This document shows positions 16,685-26,057 of a DNA stretch of 64,000 bases, piece after piece. Made by a program: the position numbers and the translations under genes. Under the pieces are notes generated by a model, which did no database searches, was not told where the DNA came from, and saw only the letters and a list, made by a program, of their open reading frames with translations. This stretch comes from Desulfomonile tiedjei DSM 6799 (GTDB taxonomy: Bacteria > Desulfobacterota > Desulfomonilia > Desulfomonilales > Desulfomonilaceae): positions 1,426,001 to 1,490,000 of the forward strand of contig NC_018025.1 in assembly GCF_000266945.1 (NCBI RefSeq), read 5' to 3'. Position 1 is the stretch's first letter. Every line of letters begins with the position of its first letter.

Positions 16685-17965
16685 TTATGGTTTAAAGGAT
16701 GGTTGACCTGTAGCCTCCAAGACACTGCTCCAGAGTTTCCCATCCAGCTCCACCTGTTTACGTCCTGTTATCACAAGATCCACAGGAATGTAAACATACT
16801 CGTCGCGCCAGTTACCTACTACCATGTTGGTTTTACCGGCCATTCCTGCGTGCACCGCGTTTTGAGCCAGAAACGTGCAGAAGATGGCGTCATCCGAAGT
16901 GGCTTCTACGGAACGAATCGTATAGCTCGGATCGATGTATTTAAGGTTCAGTTCGATGCCTTTTCCTTTGAAATATTCGTCTATCGCTTCTTTTAGGAAA
17001 ATTCCGATATCGCCCAGGCGCGGATTTCCTGATTCATCCGTGCCTTCACCGTGAGCATACTGCTGTCCTGCACCTTCGGCTACGACTATAACGGCATGCT
17101 TGCGGTCGAGAATTCGTTTTTCCAGGACAGCCAGGAATCCGTGGGGCCCCTCCAGGTCGAAATCGGATTCCGGGATGAGAACAAAATTCGCGTCCCGCTT
17201 GGCCAAAGCGGCGTATGAGGCAATGAACCCCGCGCGCCGTCCCATGAGTTTTACCAGTCCGATACCATTTGGAGAACCGGTAGCTTCAACGTGTGCGGCG
17301 GTAATCACTTCAGCAGCTACTGTCACAGCAGTGTTGAAACCGAAGGAGCGAGACATGTAACTGATATCGTTATCTATCGTCTTGGGGATTCCTATGACGG
17401 ATATCTTTGCATTGCGATTTCTTATCCCTTCGCAGATTTTGGAGACAGCCCGCATGGTGCCGTCTCCGCCAATGGCGAAGAGAATGCCGACATTCATCCG
17501 TTCCAGTGCATCCACCATGTCTTCGACGCTTTGAGGTCCTCGAGACGATCCGAGCACTGTTCCACCGAGTTCCGCAATGTCTCCCACAGACTTCGGGGTA
17601 AGCTCCAGTATGGGATGTCCGTACTGAGGAACAAGCCCCTGGAAACCATATCGTATTCCCAGGACATTTCGTACGCCGTACGAGTAATACAGTGTCAGGA
17701 CGATAGCCCGGATAACGTTATTCAGGCCGGGACACAAGCCACCGGCCGTTACTACTGCGCATTTGAGCTTGCTCGGGTCGAAATACATAAAGTCTCTGGG
17801 ACCGGCCTTCATGAAAGAGACTGGCGTTTGGCCTTCTCGAATTTGCTGCTCCACGTTTCTTGCAGAGGAATCGTAGAGAATGCATTCATCATCCGTTACA
17901 TGCTGAACATGCTTTAATGGTGAGGGGATCCGAGCAACTCCCAGGCTTTCTATTGCGGTATCCAT
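16685..17965 (-). CDS. pfkA: 6-phosphofructokinase, long ATP-type
   Basis: The 426-residue enzyme phosphorylates fructose 6-phosphate in glycolysis. It carries AGGLCPGLNNVIRA (74-87), GGDGT (166-170), PKTIDND (194-200) and MGRRAGFIA, the ligand-binding signature. The fourth residue of GGDGT is Gly, which in this family indicates ATP rather than pyrophosphate use. The Lys of PKTIDND is the residue usual in pyrophosphate enzymes. This Gly/Lys combination is known from the long group that includes trypanosomal and plant ATP enzymes. The roughly 65-residue N-terminal extension is also typical of that group. The YchF-like gene lies 90 bp upstream on the same strand. Confidence 0.88.
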   Translation of the reverse strand: MDTAIESLGVARIPSPLKHVQHVTDDECILYDSSARNVEQQIREGQTPVSFMKAGPRDFMYFDPSKLKCAVVTAGGLCPGLNNVIRAIVLTLYYSYGVRNVLGIRYGFQGLVPQYGHPILELTPKSVGDIAELGGTVLGSSRGPQSVEDMVDALERMNVGILFAIGGDGTMRAVSKICEGIRNRNAKISVIGIPKTIDNDISYMSRSFGFNTAVTVAAEVITAAHVEATGSPNGIGLVKLMGRRAGFIASYAALAKRDANFVLIPESDFDLEGPHGFLAVLEKRILDRKHAVIVVAEGAGQQYAHGEGTDESGNPRLGDIGIFLKEAIDEYFKGKGIELNLKYIDPSYTIRSVEATSDDAIFCTFLAQNAVHAGMAGKTNMVVGNWRDEYVYIPVDLVITGRKQVELDGKLWSSVLEATGQPSFKP

Positions 17966-18055
17966 ACGTTACTCTATATAAAACTGAGATGTTTCACTCT
18001 TCATAGCTTAAATTGTCAAAAAAATCAATGAGAAACCGTTTGCACGAATGCGACG

Positions 18056-19129
18056 TCAAACATTGAACCGGAAGAGAATGATATCGCCATCTTTTATAAG
18101 ATAATCCCGGCCCTCCAAACGCACTTTCCCGACCTTGTGAGCGGCAGCGAGAGAACCTGCAGCTTTGAAATCGTCGTATGACACGACTTCGGCGCGAATG
18201 AATCCCCGTTCCATGTCCGAATGAACTGTTCCGGCAGCTTTCACCGCAGACATGCCATTCTGAAGCTGCCATGCTCTCACTTCCGGTTCGCCCGCAGTGA
18301 AGAACACTATATAATTGAGCAGCTCGAATGATTTCTTTATGATGCGCTCCTTTGCACCTTCTTCCAGTTCGAGTTCATCCAGGAATTCCCGTGCATCTTC
18401 CTCACTGAGTCTGGCAATTTCGGCTTCAGCATCGGCATTCAGTGAATCGATCGTTATGTTGGGCTGATCCGCCGTAATCTCACGTAGTTCGGTCCGAAGT
18501 CGATCGATTTCCGCCTTTGTCTTGTTCTCGCCCGAATTGATCAACAAGAGCTGCGGTTTTGCCGAAAGAAACGCGAATCCTTTCAGTTTGTCCGATTCGA
18601 CGGCCGGAGGAAAGATTCTCAGTGGTTTGCCCTGCTCTAAAATCTCATAGGCCTCTTTCAGAAGAGAAAGTTCTTCCGCGAGATCCTTCCTGCCTTTTTG
18701 CGCGTCTTTCGACACTCTTTCCAGACGTTTTTCCACGATGGCAAAATCCGAAAGGATCATCTCGTCTTCAACAGCTTTGTAATCGCTTATGGGATTTGCT
18801 GCGCCGGACATTGCCGAGTCATAAAAACGGATGCAGTGGACAAGCGCCTCAGCAGTGCGCGTATGAGCAAGTATCTTGTCGCTGATGGAATGCTGTGCCT
18901 TGCCCTCGCTTCCGACACCCGGAATATCCATGTATTCCACATGAACAGGTGTGATCTTTTTCGGCTTGTAGTGATCGGCAAGCCAATCCAATCGAGGGTC
19001 CGAGACTTTTACCACACCCAATGCAGGTTCAAGATGACCCTTGCGATCCGTAATCTCTATCCCACCGGTGAGAGCCCTGAAAACTGTTGTCTTTCCACTC
19101 CCGGGGAGCCCTATTATCCCAAGTTTCAA
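18056..19129 (-). CDS. ychF: YchF/OLA1-type GTP- or ATP-binding protein
   Basis: The 357-residue protein has the YchF layout: P-loop GLPGSGKTT (7-15), a G3 region with DIPGVG near 68, a coiled-coil insertion in the middle (KRLERVSKDAQKGRKDLAEE), and a TGS-type C-terminal domain with the family end ERGFIRAEV, KVRLEGRDY, DGDIILFRFNV. The nucleotide-specificity loop reads LINSGENK, fitting the NxxE motif that gives YchF proteins ATP preference. The P-loop differs from the usual GxPNVGKST form, so this is a diverged subfamily. YchF proteins associate with ribosomes and stress responses. The gene lies upstream of pfkA on the same strand. Confidence 0.88.
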   Translation of the reverse strand: MKLGIIGLPGSGKTTVFRALTGGIEITDRKGHLEPALGVVKVSDPRLDWLADHYKPKKITPVHVEYMDIPGVGSEGKAQHSISDKILAHTRTAEALVHCIRFYDSAMSGAANPISDYKAVEDEMILSDFAIVEKRLERVSKDAQKGRKDLAEELSLLKEAYEILEQGKPLRIFPPAVESDKLKGFAFLSAKPQLLLINSGENKTKAEIDRLRTELREITADQPNITIDSLNADAEAEIARLSEEDAREFLDELELEEGAKERIIKKSFELLNYIVFFTAGEPEVRAWQLQNGMSAVKAAGTVHSDMERGFIRAEVVSYDDFKAAGSLAAAHKVGKVRLEGRDYLIKDGDIILFRFNV

Positions 19130-19343
19130 TGGAGAATCCCTCCTGATCGACTGGTCCGTTCACCATGGAATGGTGAATGAACGGGGATCATGCCAGATCG
19201 TTTGCCGCATGTGCAAGCGGCTCATGATTTTTTTTATGCAGAAACGGAAGGGGATGCAATGTGACGATATATGAGATTCATCCGAGCGCTTGTTCATTTC
19301 GTGCAAGGGGCAGGCAGATTCAGGAGCTCACACGATCGGGCAA

Positions 19344-19376
19344 ATAAGAACGCGACGGAAGACTTTTCCATCGCGT
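19344..19376 (-). terminator. Terminator of the sigma/anti-sigma operon
   Basis: On the minus strand ACGCGATGG and CCGTCGCGT pair over a 9-nt loop with one G-T pair, then TCTTATTT. It lies 23 bp after the anti-sigma gene. Confidence 0.75.
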
Positions 19377-19398
19377 GGTTGATCGGAACGTTCGCAGA

Positions 19399-20214
19399 CT
19401 ATCGTCTATGTACGAATCGGATGTAGAGGAGTACGTTGTTTCCGTCCTTTTGGGTAGGAGAGTAGCGTTTTTCCTCAGATCCTACTCCTACTGCCAATGC
19501 TCCGTGGTCTACAAGTTCTTTAGTGAGCCGACTGTACGATTCCGAAGGGATAAGAACTGCCAGGACGACATCCCCTGCATTATGAAATCCTTTTTCGTCC
19601 CCTACTATCTTGCCCTGGATGTTTGGGAGAATTTTTTTCTTGAGGGATTCTATGGCAGTGTCGATGCTGTTACTTTCGAGGGTGAGATTGTCTGCGCCTA
19701 TGCTCTCTGCGATGGTTGGGGGGAAGTTTTTGAGGAGGGGGGCTGGCGAAGTGCTGATTGGCGTCGTCTTTGAAGTTGAAACGCGTGACGCCAACCCTCC
19801 GACCTTCTCTCCCGAATGGTAGGATATTGCTTCCGGCTTCGCTGTGGGCATAAACGACAGAGAACTCTTGTAAACGACAAGCCCGATGCACGCAACGAGC
19901 GCAAGTGCCACAACGCCCGCGGGCAAGGGCATGTAAGGCACCGATGTGAAGATGTTCCGAAAAAACTCTATAAAGCTGAAAGAGTGGTTGGGTTCAGAGG
20001 AGATCCTGGCATTCAGTTTAGCTAAAAAGTCCGGCGGTGGGGCTACAGTTTCCAAGCTGCCAAGGGCCTGAACGGTTAACGCGTACCATTTGTATTCTTC
20101 ACGACATCCAGGGCAATTGTACAAATGGTCTTGGACCATAATTTTAGTCTTGCCATCTACTTCATCGCCGTGAAGTTCTCCAAACAGGTCAACGATTCGT
20201 TCGCATTGCTTCAT
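19399..20214 (-). CDS. Putative zinc-finger anti-sigma factor
   Basis: The 271-residue protein begins with an RsiW/ChrR-type zinc-binding segment: His near 31 in VQDHLYNC, then CPGC (H-x3-C-x2-C). A single membrane helix follows at about 98-117 (ALALVACIGLVVYKSSLS), then a long Ser/Thr/Pro-rich linker and a C-terminal periplasmic domain with IPSESYSRLTKELVDHGALA. It should hold the partner sigma factor at the membrane until a signal releases it. Its ATG overlaps the sigma stop codon (ATGA), so the two are translationally coupled. Confidence 0.8.
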   Translation of the reverse strand: MKQCERIVDLFGELHGDEVDGKTKIMVQDHLYNCPGCREEYKWYALTVQALGSLETVAPPPDFLAKLNARISSEPNHSFSFIEFFRNIFTSVPYMPLPAGVVALALVACIGLVVYKSSLSFMPTAKPEAISYHSGEKVGGLASRVSTSKTTPISTSPAPLLKNFPPTIAESIGADNLTLESNSIDTAIESLKKKILPNIQGKIVGDEKGFHNAGDVVLAVLIPSESYSRLTKELVDHGALAVGVGSEEKRYSPTQKDGNNVLLYIRFVHRR

Positions 20215-20918
20215 GACAGGGCCTTCTTCAATTTCTCTTTTACGACCATTCTGGCTCGGTGCAGACGTGACTTGGTCGTTCCTTCCGGAAGATTAAGGAT
20301 TTGCGCAATTTCATCATATGAAAACCCTTCGATATCGCGCAAAATCACGATTTCTTTGTGGTCCGGATCCAAATCCGAAATTGCGTCCTGGACAATTTTC
20401 TGAATCTGTTTACTGGCTAACATCGCCTCCGGATTGGTTGAATAATCTGGTACGGCCTTTTGAGCCGATTCGCGCTCGTCATCGGGTTCCTGCTGGCTTC
20501 TGCTCGCAAAGTACCCCCTGCGTTTCAAGTATTTGAATCGATTTTTGCCTCGATTTGTAGCAATCTGAAAAAGCCATGTCGAAAATTTTGCATCTCCTCT
20601 AAACTTTTTCAGATTCTGATACGCGGCCGTAAATATCTCTTGCGCCAGATCGTTGGCTTCCTCAGGGTCTCCAACGAATCTGTAGGCGAGGTTATAGATC
20701 TTCTTGTAGTACTTTTCCACAAGAATGTCGAAGGACTCTCTGCTTCCTTTGACAGACTGAAGAACGAGGTCCTTATCATCGTCGTTCTCGTGGCCTAATA
20801 CCGACAGTATGATCAAACCTACGCTATTCAGACAAAGCCATTGCAGAATTGTTTCAGGAAAGGCAACCACGATTTGAAATTTTTCCTGTTCAAGAATATC
20901 TGAGAAAAATAAGGGCAA
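20211..20918 (-). CDS. ECF-subfamily RNA polymerase sigma factor
   Basis: The 235-codon frame contains sigma region 2 (FDILVEKYYKKIYNLAYRFV, then DPEEANDLAQEIF for core binding, and FRGDAKFSTWLFQIATN for -10 recognition). Region 4 follows with LDPDHKEIVILRDIEGFSYD and EIAQILNLPEGTTKSRLHRA, a helix-turn-helix for the -35. The first 35-40 residues look unlike a sigma factor and the true start may be a TTG near 20822. It belongs with the adjacent membrane anti-sigma factor and probably directs a cell-envelope or stress regulon. The target promoters cannot be told from this window. Confidence 0.88.
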   Translation of the reverse strand: MPLFFSDILEQEKFQIVVAFPETILQWLCLNSVGLIILSVLGHENDDDKDLVLQSVKGSRESFDILVEKYYKKIYNLAYRFVGDPEEANDLAQEIFTAAYQNLKKFRGDAKFSTWLFQIATNRGKNRFKYLKRRGYFASRSQQEPDDERESAQKAVPDYSTNPEAMLASKQIQKIVQDAISDLDPDHKEIVILRDIEGFSYDEIAQILNLPEGTTKSRLHRARMVVKEKLKKALS

Positions 20919-21046
20919 AGTGCTTCTAAAGTCAAGGAGTATACAAATGCCGGACAGTTGAAATACTCAGCATTCAATTCCCTGTTGTCCCATCGACATT
21001 GTTCGTATCTCTTCCCCCAGGTACCGAGACAAAATAACCGGATAAT

Positions 21047-21230
21047 TACAATCAGTGCCAAAAACTTCTGCCGTTTATCCTGCGTGTGAATTACAGGATA
21101 TTGGTGGGGATCGGTGTCCCTGCCGATCCATTTTATCGATATCATTGATCATATTGAAGACGTGCCGGCACGGAGACACGGCACCTCCCAATACCCTGTC
21201 CTCAATCGGACATTAGTTTCGGCAATTCTA
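21047..21230 (+). repeat. Family B MITE-like repeat, copy 2
   Basis: TA-bounded, 184 bp. Left end CAATCAGTGCCAAAAACTTC, right end TTTCGGCAATTC. The centre reads ATCGATATCATTGATCATAT and is flanked by the arms ATTGGTGGGGATCGG and GGCACCTCCCAAT. It lies in the 739-bp gap upstream of dapL. The rest of that gap shows no supported gene. Confidence 0.85.
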
Positions 21231-21657
21231 TAATACCGAAGAATCAATGATATCGGCCTATTGTTAGTTTTTCTTCCCGAATACAAGAGAGATAGATCTC
21301 ATTCTTTTCCCCCATTGCACCTGCTCTCTCAATTTGCCAAGTCGGAGTCTCACATCGTAAATATTCTGACACTGAAGCATCTAAGTTGTTAGCGCGAGAA
21401 GCATGTAAAATGTTTTTTCTTCGATCTCGAACCAGACTGCGAAGCTCCGAAATACACTTTATGAAGCAGGATTCTTTGCCTCTACGAGAAGCGCTACGCG
21501 CTTGATCTTCTTGAATTTGATTGCTTTCCGGTGTAAATGATAACGGTTGTCTTGCACCTGCTGGAACGATCCTGCGCGACCGTCTTATCCCCGGAGTTCA
21601 AGGCGTAGTGCGTTGTACGCGTGCTCAGGACAGCATTCCATTTCCCGGAGGGTTTAC

Positions 21658-22836
21658 ATGACGTTCTCAAGGCGAGTAATCGATACTCCTCCTTATTTAT
21701 TTCATCTCATTGACGAAAAGCGCAAAGCTGCCGCGCAGAGAGGCGTGGACGTCATTTCGCTCGCGATTGGAGATCCCGATCGTCCTACACCGGACTTTAT
21801 CCTGGACCTCATGCAAGAGGAAATTCACGATCCGAGAAATCATGTGTATCCCAGCTACAAAGGCGAACCGGATTTTTGCGAATCCGTTGCAGCATGGTTC
21901 GAAAAACGCTTTTCCGTGCAACTCGATCCCAAGACAGACATAATGGCCATAATTGGCTCCAAAGATGCCGTTTCACATCTACCGTTCGCGTTTCTGGATC
22001 CAGGAGATTCGGGACTCGTTACCGATCCCGGTTATCCGGTTTATAATGCCGCAATAGGATATGCCGGGGGTCGTGTCGTACGCGTGCCGCTCAGAGAAGA
22101 ATGCGGTTTTTTGCCTGATCTTTCCGCGATCGATCCCGTTGAAGCGGACCGGGCAAAGATCATGTTTGTGAACTACCCGAATAATCCGACGTCAGCAGTT
22201 GCGGACGAAAGCTTCTTTCAAGAGCTGGTGGAGTTTGCAGCAAAGCACGATCTGGTCATTTTATCGGACAATGCTTATTCTGAGGTATATTTTGAGGAAG
22301 CGGACCGACCGATCAGCATAATGAAGATTCCCGGCGCAAAGAACCGCGCCATCGAGATCCATTCATTTTCTAAAACCTTCAACATGACAGGTTGGAGAAT
22401 TGGATTCGTTGTAGGTGGGAAAGAGCTCATAAACGCATTCCTCACGCTGAAATCGAATTTCGATTCCGGCGTGTTCATGGCTATCCAGAGAGTGGCTGCG
22501 CGTGCACTCGGACACCCGCAGGTCGAGCCCTTCTTTCGTGAGCGAACAGCTCTTTTCAAAAGCCGCCGAGATCGCATAGCTGCGGCATTGACCGAACTCG
22601 GGTACCGTTTCCAGTTACCGCGTGCAAGTTACTATTTCTGGGTGAGAATTCCGGAATCGTACGCGTCGTCGGTTGAATTTTGCGCGGACCTGCTGGAAAA
22701 GAAAGGGCTCGTGGTAACTCCCGGAGTAGGATACGGTCCCGCGGGCGAAGCGTTTTTCAGGATTTCCATGACCGCACCGGACCAACGCATTGATGAAGGA
22801 CTGAAAAGGCTGCGGGAATTTCACCGATCCCGATGA
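21658..22836 (+). CDS. dapL: LL-diaminopimelate aminotransferase or close class I/II aminotransferase
   Basis: The 392-residue PLP enzyme has the fold-type I landmarks: SLAIGDPDRPTPDFI near residue 31, NYPNNPTSAVA near 173, SDNAYSEVYFEE near 203 and the PLP lysine in SFSKTFNMTGWRIGF near 236. The pattern fits DapL, which converts tetrahydrodipicolinate directly to LL-diaminopimelate for lysine and peptidoglycan synthesis. Other aminotransferases of this group cannot be fully excluded. The ATG at 21658 follows GGAGGG; the frame extends upstream to 21547 without a plausible start. carA begins 49 bp downstream, so the two are likely cotranscribed. Confidence 0.82.
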   Translation: MTFSRRVIDTPPYLFHLIDEKRKAAAQRGVDVISLAIGDPDRPTPDFILDLMQEEIHDPRNHVYPSYKGEPDFCESVAAWFEKRFSVQLDPKTDIMAIIGSKDAVSHLPFAFLDPGDSGLVTDPGYPVYNAAIGYAGGRVVRVPLREECGFLPDLSAIDPVEADRAKIMFVNYPNNPTSAVADESFFQELVEFAAKHDLVILSDNAYSEVYFEEADRPISIMKIPGAKNRAIEIHSFSKTFNMTGWRIGFVVGGKELINAFLTLKSNFDSGVFMAIQRVAARALGHPQVEPFFRERTALFKSRRDRIAAALTELGYRFQLPRASYYFWVRIPESYASSVEFCADLLEKKGLVVTPGVGYGPAGEAFFRISMTAPDQRIDEGLKRLREFHRSR

Positions 22837-22885
22837 TAATGTCGATATACTTGAGAAGCCTCTCGAACTATTGAAAGGATACGGA

Positions 22886-23995
22886 ATGAGAGCAACACTC
22901 GTGCTTGCCGACGGAACTGTCTTTCGGGGCAAATCCATGGGAGCTACAGGAGAAATAGTAGGTGAAGTAGTCTTTAACACCGCGATCACCGGTTATCAGG
23001 AGATACTGACCGATCCATCGTACCGCGGTCAGATTGTGACCATGACGTATCCTCATATCGGAAACACAGGGGTGAATTTCGAGGACAATGAAGCGGTCGA
23101 GCCTTACCTTGCCGGATTTGTGATCAAAGAGTATTGCCCGCATCCCAGCAACTGGCGCAAGAACCAGGATCTGGAGGAGTTTCTCAAGAAACACGGTATC
23201 ATAGGGATTCATGGAATAGACACGCGCAAGCTCACCCGAAACATTCGTGAAACGGGCGCAAAAAAAGGCATCATTTCGACGGAAGACCACGACGAGCATC
23301 ACCTCTTGAAGAGAGTGCGGGATTATCCGGACATCGAAGGGTTGGATCTCGTCAGAGAAGTCAGTTGCAAGGAGCCGTATGATTGGGACGAAGGAACCTG
23401 GCAATGGAACGCTGTTCCCGAAAAGCGTGAGGGAACTTTTCGCGTGGCTGCTTACGATTCAGGCATAAAACAGAACATTCTTCGCCTTCTGGTGGACGCG
23501 GGCGCAAAGGTTCGGGTTTTTCCGGCATTCGCATCGAGTGATGAAGTGCTTGCATACAATCCCGATGGAATATTCCTTTCCAACGGCCCTGGAGACCCGG
23601 AAGCGGTGCCGTACCTCATCGAGAATGTAAGGAATCTTATCGGAAAGAAACCGATTTTCGGGATTTGTCTCGGACACCAGATTCTCGGATTGGCGCTTCA
23701 CGGAAGAACGTACAAACTGACATTCGGGCACCACGGAGCCAACCATCCGGTACGCAGAATCGAAACCGGACATGTGGAAATAACATCGCAGAATCACAAC
23801 TTCGCGGTGGATCCGGAATCCGTCCGGAGCGAATGCGAGATTACCCACACAAATTTGAACGATGGAACCGTGGAAGGCATGGTGCACAAAAAATACCCCT
23901 TGTTTTCAATCCAATACCATCCCGAGGCATCGCCCGGCCCCCACGATTCACGGTACCTGTTCGAAAAATTCCGCGCGCTGATCGAAAATTCTTAA
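22886..23995 (+). CDS. carA: Carbamoyl-phosphate synthase small subunit
   Basis: The 369-residue glutaminase subunit supplies ammonia from glutamine to CarB for arginine and pyrimidine synthesis. The N-terminal CPSase domain has VVFNTAITGYQEILTDPSY and GIHGIDTRKLTRNIRE. The C-terminal class I amidotransferase has FLSNGPGDPE, the nucleophile Cys in FGICLGHQILGLA, and the His-Glu pair in IQYHPEASPGP. The ATG at 22886 follows AAAGGA and is preferred over the TTG at 22871. No carB is adjacent: a hairpin and a family B fragment follow. Confidence 0.95.
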   Translation: MRATLVLADGTVFRGKSMGATGEIVGEVVFNTAITGYQEILTDPSYRGQIVTMTYPHIGNTGVNFEDNEAVEPYLAGFVIKEYCPHPSNWRKNQDLEEFLKKHGIIGIHGIDTRKLTRNIRETGAKKGIISTEDHDEHHLLKRVRDYPDIEGLDLVREVSCKEPYDWDEGTWQWNAVPEKREGTFRVAAYDSGIKQNILRLLVDAGAKVRVFPAFASSDEVLAYNPDGIFLSNGPGDPEAVPYLIENVRNLIGKKPIFGICLGHQILGLALHGRTYKLTFGHHGANHPVRRIETGHVEITSQNHNFAVDPESVRSECEITHTNLNDGTVEGMVHKKYPLFSIQYHPEASPGPHDSRYLFEKFRALIENS

Positions 23996-24021
23996 TTCCG
24001 GCTCTTGCGAGAAATTTGTCT

Positions 24022-24054
24022 GGATGCTCATTTCCAAATCGACAGTGAGCATCC
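24022..24054 (+). terminator. Hairpin after carA
   Basis: GGATGCTCA (24022-24030) pairs perfectly with TGAGCATCC (24046-24054) 27 bp past the stop codon. It lacks a T tract but is the natural end of dapL-carA. Confidence 0.55.
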
Positions 24055-24074
24055 GACTTGACTCCCATAGGCGT

Positions 24075-24185
24075 TATGAGAATTGCCAAAATCAATTTCC
24101 GATTGAGGATTAGGAATATTGGTGGGTACCGGCCTCCGTGCCGGCACGTCTTTAATATGATCAATGATATCAATATAATGACCCG
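24075..24185 (-). repeat. Family B repeat, truncated copy 3
   Basis: The inverted right half of the element: TATGAGAATTGCCAAAAT, then AATATTGGTGGGTACCGGCC, GCCGGCACGTC and the core ATGATCAATGATATCAATAT. Similarity fades after about 24185. The remaining gap to 24446 includes GTAGGCACTAGGCCTAC, a short palindrome of another common repeat type. Confidence 0.7.
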
Positions 24186-24446
24186 ACAGAGAGAAAGTGT
24201 CTTAAAATCAAAACTTTATCCTGGATCGTGGCACGAATTCCTTATCGTCCTGCTGGCCTGACTATAGGGACGGGCCTAGTTGTCCGCCCAAATAAGGGTA
24301 GGCACTAGGCCTACCCCTACAAAGATGGCGAATCGTGGCACGATTTGTATGTTTTGGATAATTTTGAGACGACCTCGGTTCGCTTCGCTCACCGGCATCC
24401 TACACGCCGATTGTGCCGTTTGAACCGTTTCTCAGTAGATTGAAAA

Positions 24447-25730
24447 TTACAGCGGCTTGTTCGCCCAGCGGTATACTTTTTCGGCAGCCTTGAAATGATG
24501 GGGCGTGTTGAGGACAACGACCATGTGCTCTTTGTCCTTATCCTTAAAGAGAACAACTATGCATCTTCCTGCCTGATTTGTGTACCCGGTTTTCGCACCG
24601 ATGACCGGAAGATTACGACTCAAAAGCTTGTCGTTTGACACGAGAGGATAATCACGCGGGGTGGAATTGCGTGTCCGCATTGTATAGCTCTTGGTGCTGG
24701 ATATTCTGGAAATGAGCTTGTTCTTGAAAGCTTCCCGTGCTATCAAGGCCACTTCTTCCGCGGAGGCCGTATTCGCTTTTCGAGCTTCCAGGTACATTCC
24801 TTCTTTCCTGCCCAGAGTAACTTTCATGTCCAAACCGCTGGGAGTAAAGAAGGTCATGGTAGATGCTCCCAAAGCAGCGGCTTTCCTGTTCATGGCAGCG
24901 ATAAATCCGTCTCTGCCGCTCTTCGGATAAGCGCGAGCGAGAACTTCCGCACAATCGTTTCCCGATTCTATGAGCATCCCGTGAAGCAGGTCGTTGACAG
25001 TCAGCAGATCCCCGGGTTTCAACCCCACGACGTGCCGTTCTACGAGTGCAATGTCCTGAGGGACTTCCAGAATTTTTTCCAGCTCCATTTCCTCAAGGAC
25101 TATCATGGCAGTGACGAGCTTGGTGATACTCGCGATGGGAAGAGGTTCCGAGGTGTTCTCAGCAAACAGAATCTTGTTCGAGGAACAATCGAGGCAGTAG
25201 AGCGCCTTTGCTTTTACGGCAGGTCGAAAACCGACGGCAGATGATTTAACCGGGACAGGGCTCAATTTCGGAACGGGAATCCTTGTCCCATGGGCATCAC
25301 CCTGAGGGACTGCAGTATTGTGCCGTGCCTTAAGTCCCGGAGTAATTCCCCTTTCACGTAGTGCCGGTGTGAGAGGAACGGCCGAAGCACGGTGAATCGA
25401 TGGCTGACTGTGACGTATACTGTGGGGTGCAACGTTCTTTGACATGTTGGACCGATTAGGAGTTACTGCAGAAGCTCCCCTTTCGATCCGCATCTGAGGA
25501 GTCGTGATCTGTCCCGAATGCATGTTCTTGAGCATGGCGTTCACAGCCGCGCCGGAAGTGACTGGTTCCAGAGCCCATGCCACACCTGCATAATAGGAGA
25601 ACAGCCCAAGAAAACAAAGAATTCTCAGAAACAAAAGCCCTCCTGAAGAGAAACTCGACCTTGCAGCGATCACAACCGAATGAACATTGAGATTTTCGGG
25701 AATTGTTCCCATATCCTCGAAGACATACAA
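24447..25730 (-). CDS. D-alanyl-D-alanine carboxypeptidase (peptidase S11)
   Basis: The 427-residue precursor has a hydrophobic export segment at about 31-55 (LLFLRILCFLGLFSYYAGVAWA) and then a 110-residue low-complexity linker rich in Ser, Pro and basic residues. The DacA/DacF catalytic domain from about 160 has the three active-site motifs SITK, SGN (ESGNDCAEVL) and KTG (GAKTGYTNQAGRC). It trims pentapeptide side chains of peptidoglycan in the periplasm. The family's usual C-terminal membrane-anchor domain is missing; the protein ends right after the catalytic fold (YRWANKPL). The long N-terminal linker is unusual and may tether it to the wall. The start could also be the internal ATG at 25712. 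Confidence 0.9.
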   Translation of the reverse strand: MYVFEDMGTIPENLNVHSVVIAARSSFSSGGLLFLRILCFLGLFSYYAGVAWALEPVTSGAAVNAMLKNMHSGQITTPQMRIERGASAVTPNRSNMSKNVAPHSIRHSQPSIHRASAVPLTPALRERGITPGLKARHNTAVPQGDAHGTRIPVPKLSPVPVKSSAVGFRPAVKAKALYCLDCSSNKILFAENTSEPLPIASITKLVTAMIVLEEMELEKILEVPQDIALVERHVVGLKPGDLLTVNDLLHGMLIESGNDCAEVLARAYPKSGRDGFIAAMNRKAAALGASTMTFFTPSGLDMKVTLGRKEGMYLEARKANTASAEEVALIAREAFKNKLISRISSTKSYTMRTRNSTPRDYPLVSNDKLLSRNLPVIGAKTGYTNQAGRCIVVLFKDKDKEHMVVVLNTPHHFKAAEKVYRWANKPL

Positions 25731-25786
25731 TCGAGCGTTACAGAAAATTATAAATAAAACTGATAATTGTCAAGAGAATACGTATG

Positions 25787-25925
25787 ATACCTTTTCGCAG
25801 TTGTGCACATCAGATAGCTAAGGCTGGAGTGTCCTGAGCGCAGTCATTAGACGGCTTTGCGTCGTCCGCGGCGAATGATAGCTCCAACCATCCAGATAAT
25901 GAACAGAAAGGCTAATCGCTACGAG
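25787..25925 (+). repeat. Family A repeat, copy 3
   Basis: Contains TGATACCTTTTCGC at the left, GGCTGGAGTGTCCTGAGCG, the core GACGGCTTTGCGTCGTCCG, ATAGCTCCAACC and a right end GAACAGAAAGGCTAATCG. The two outer stem arms have diverged together less than the flanks. It occupies most of the gap between the carboxypeptidase and folE2. Confidence 0.75.
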
Positions 25926-26057
25926 CGGTTGGCGCGGGTTTTTTTGCGCGGTATGCGAGACTTCACTCCGATGAAAGACCGAAATCATCCACATGGAGAG
26001 GATTGCATGTGATCTTTCACGGTTATCTGCCTTGTATTTAGGGATATTCGGATCGTT

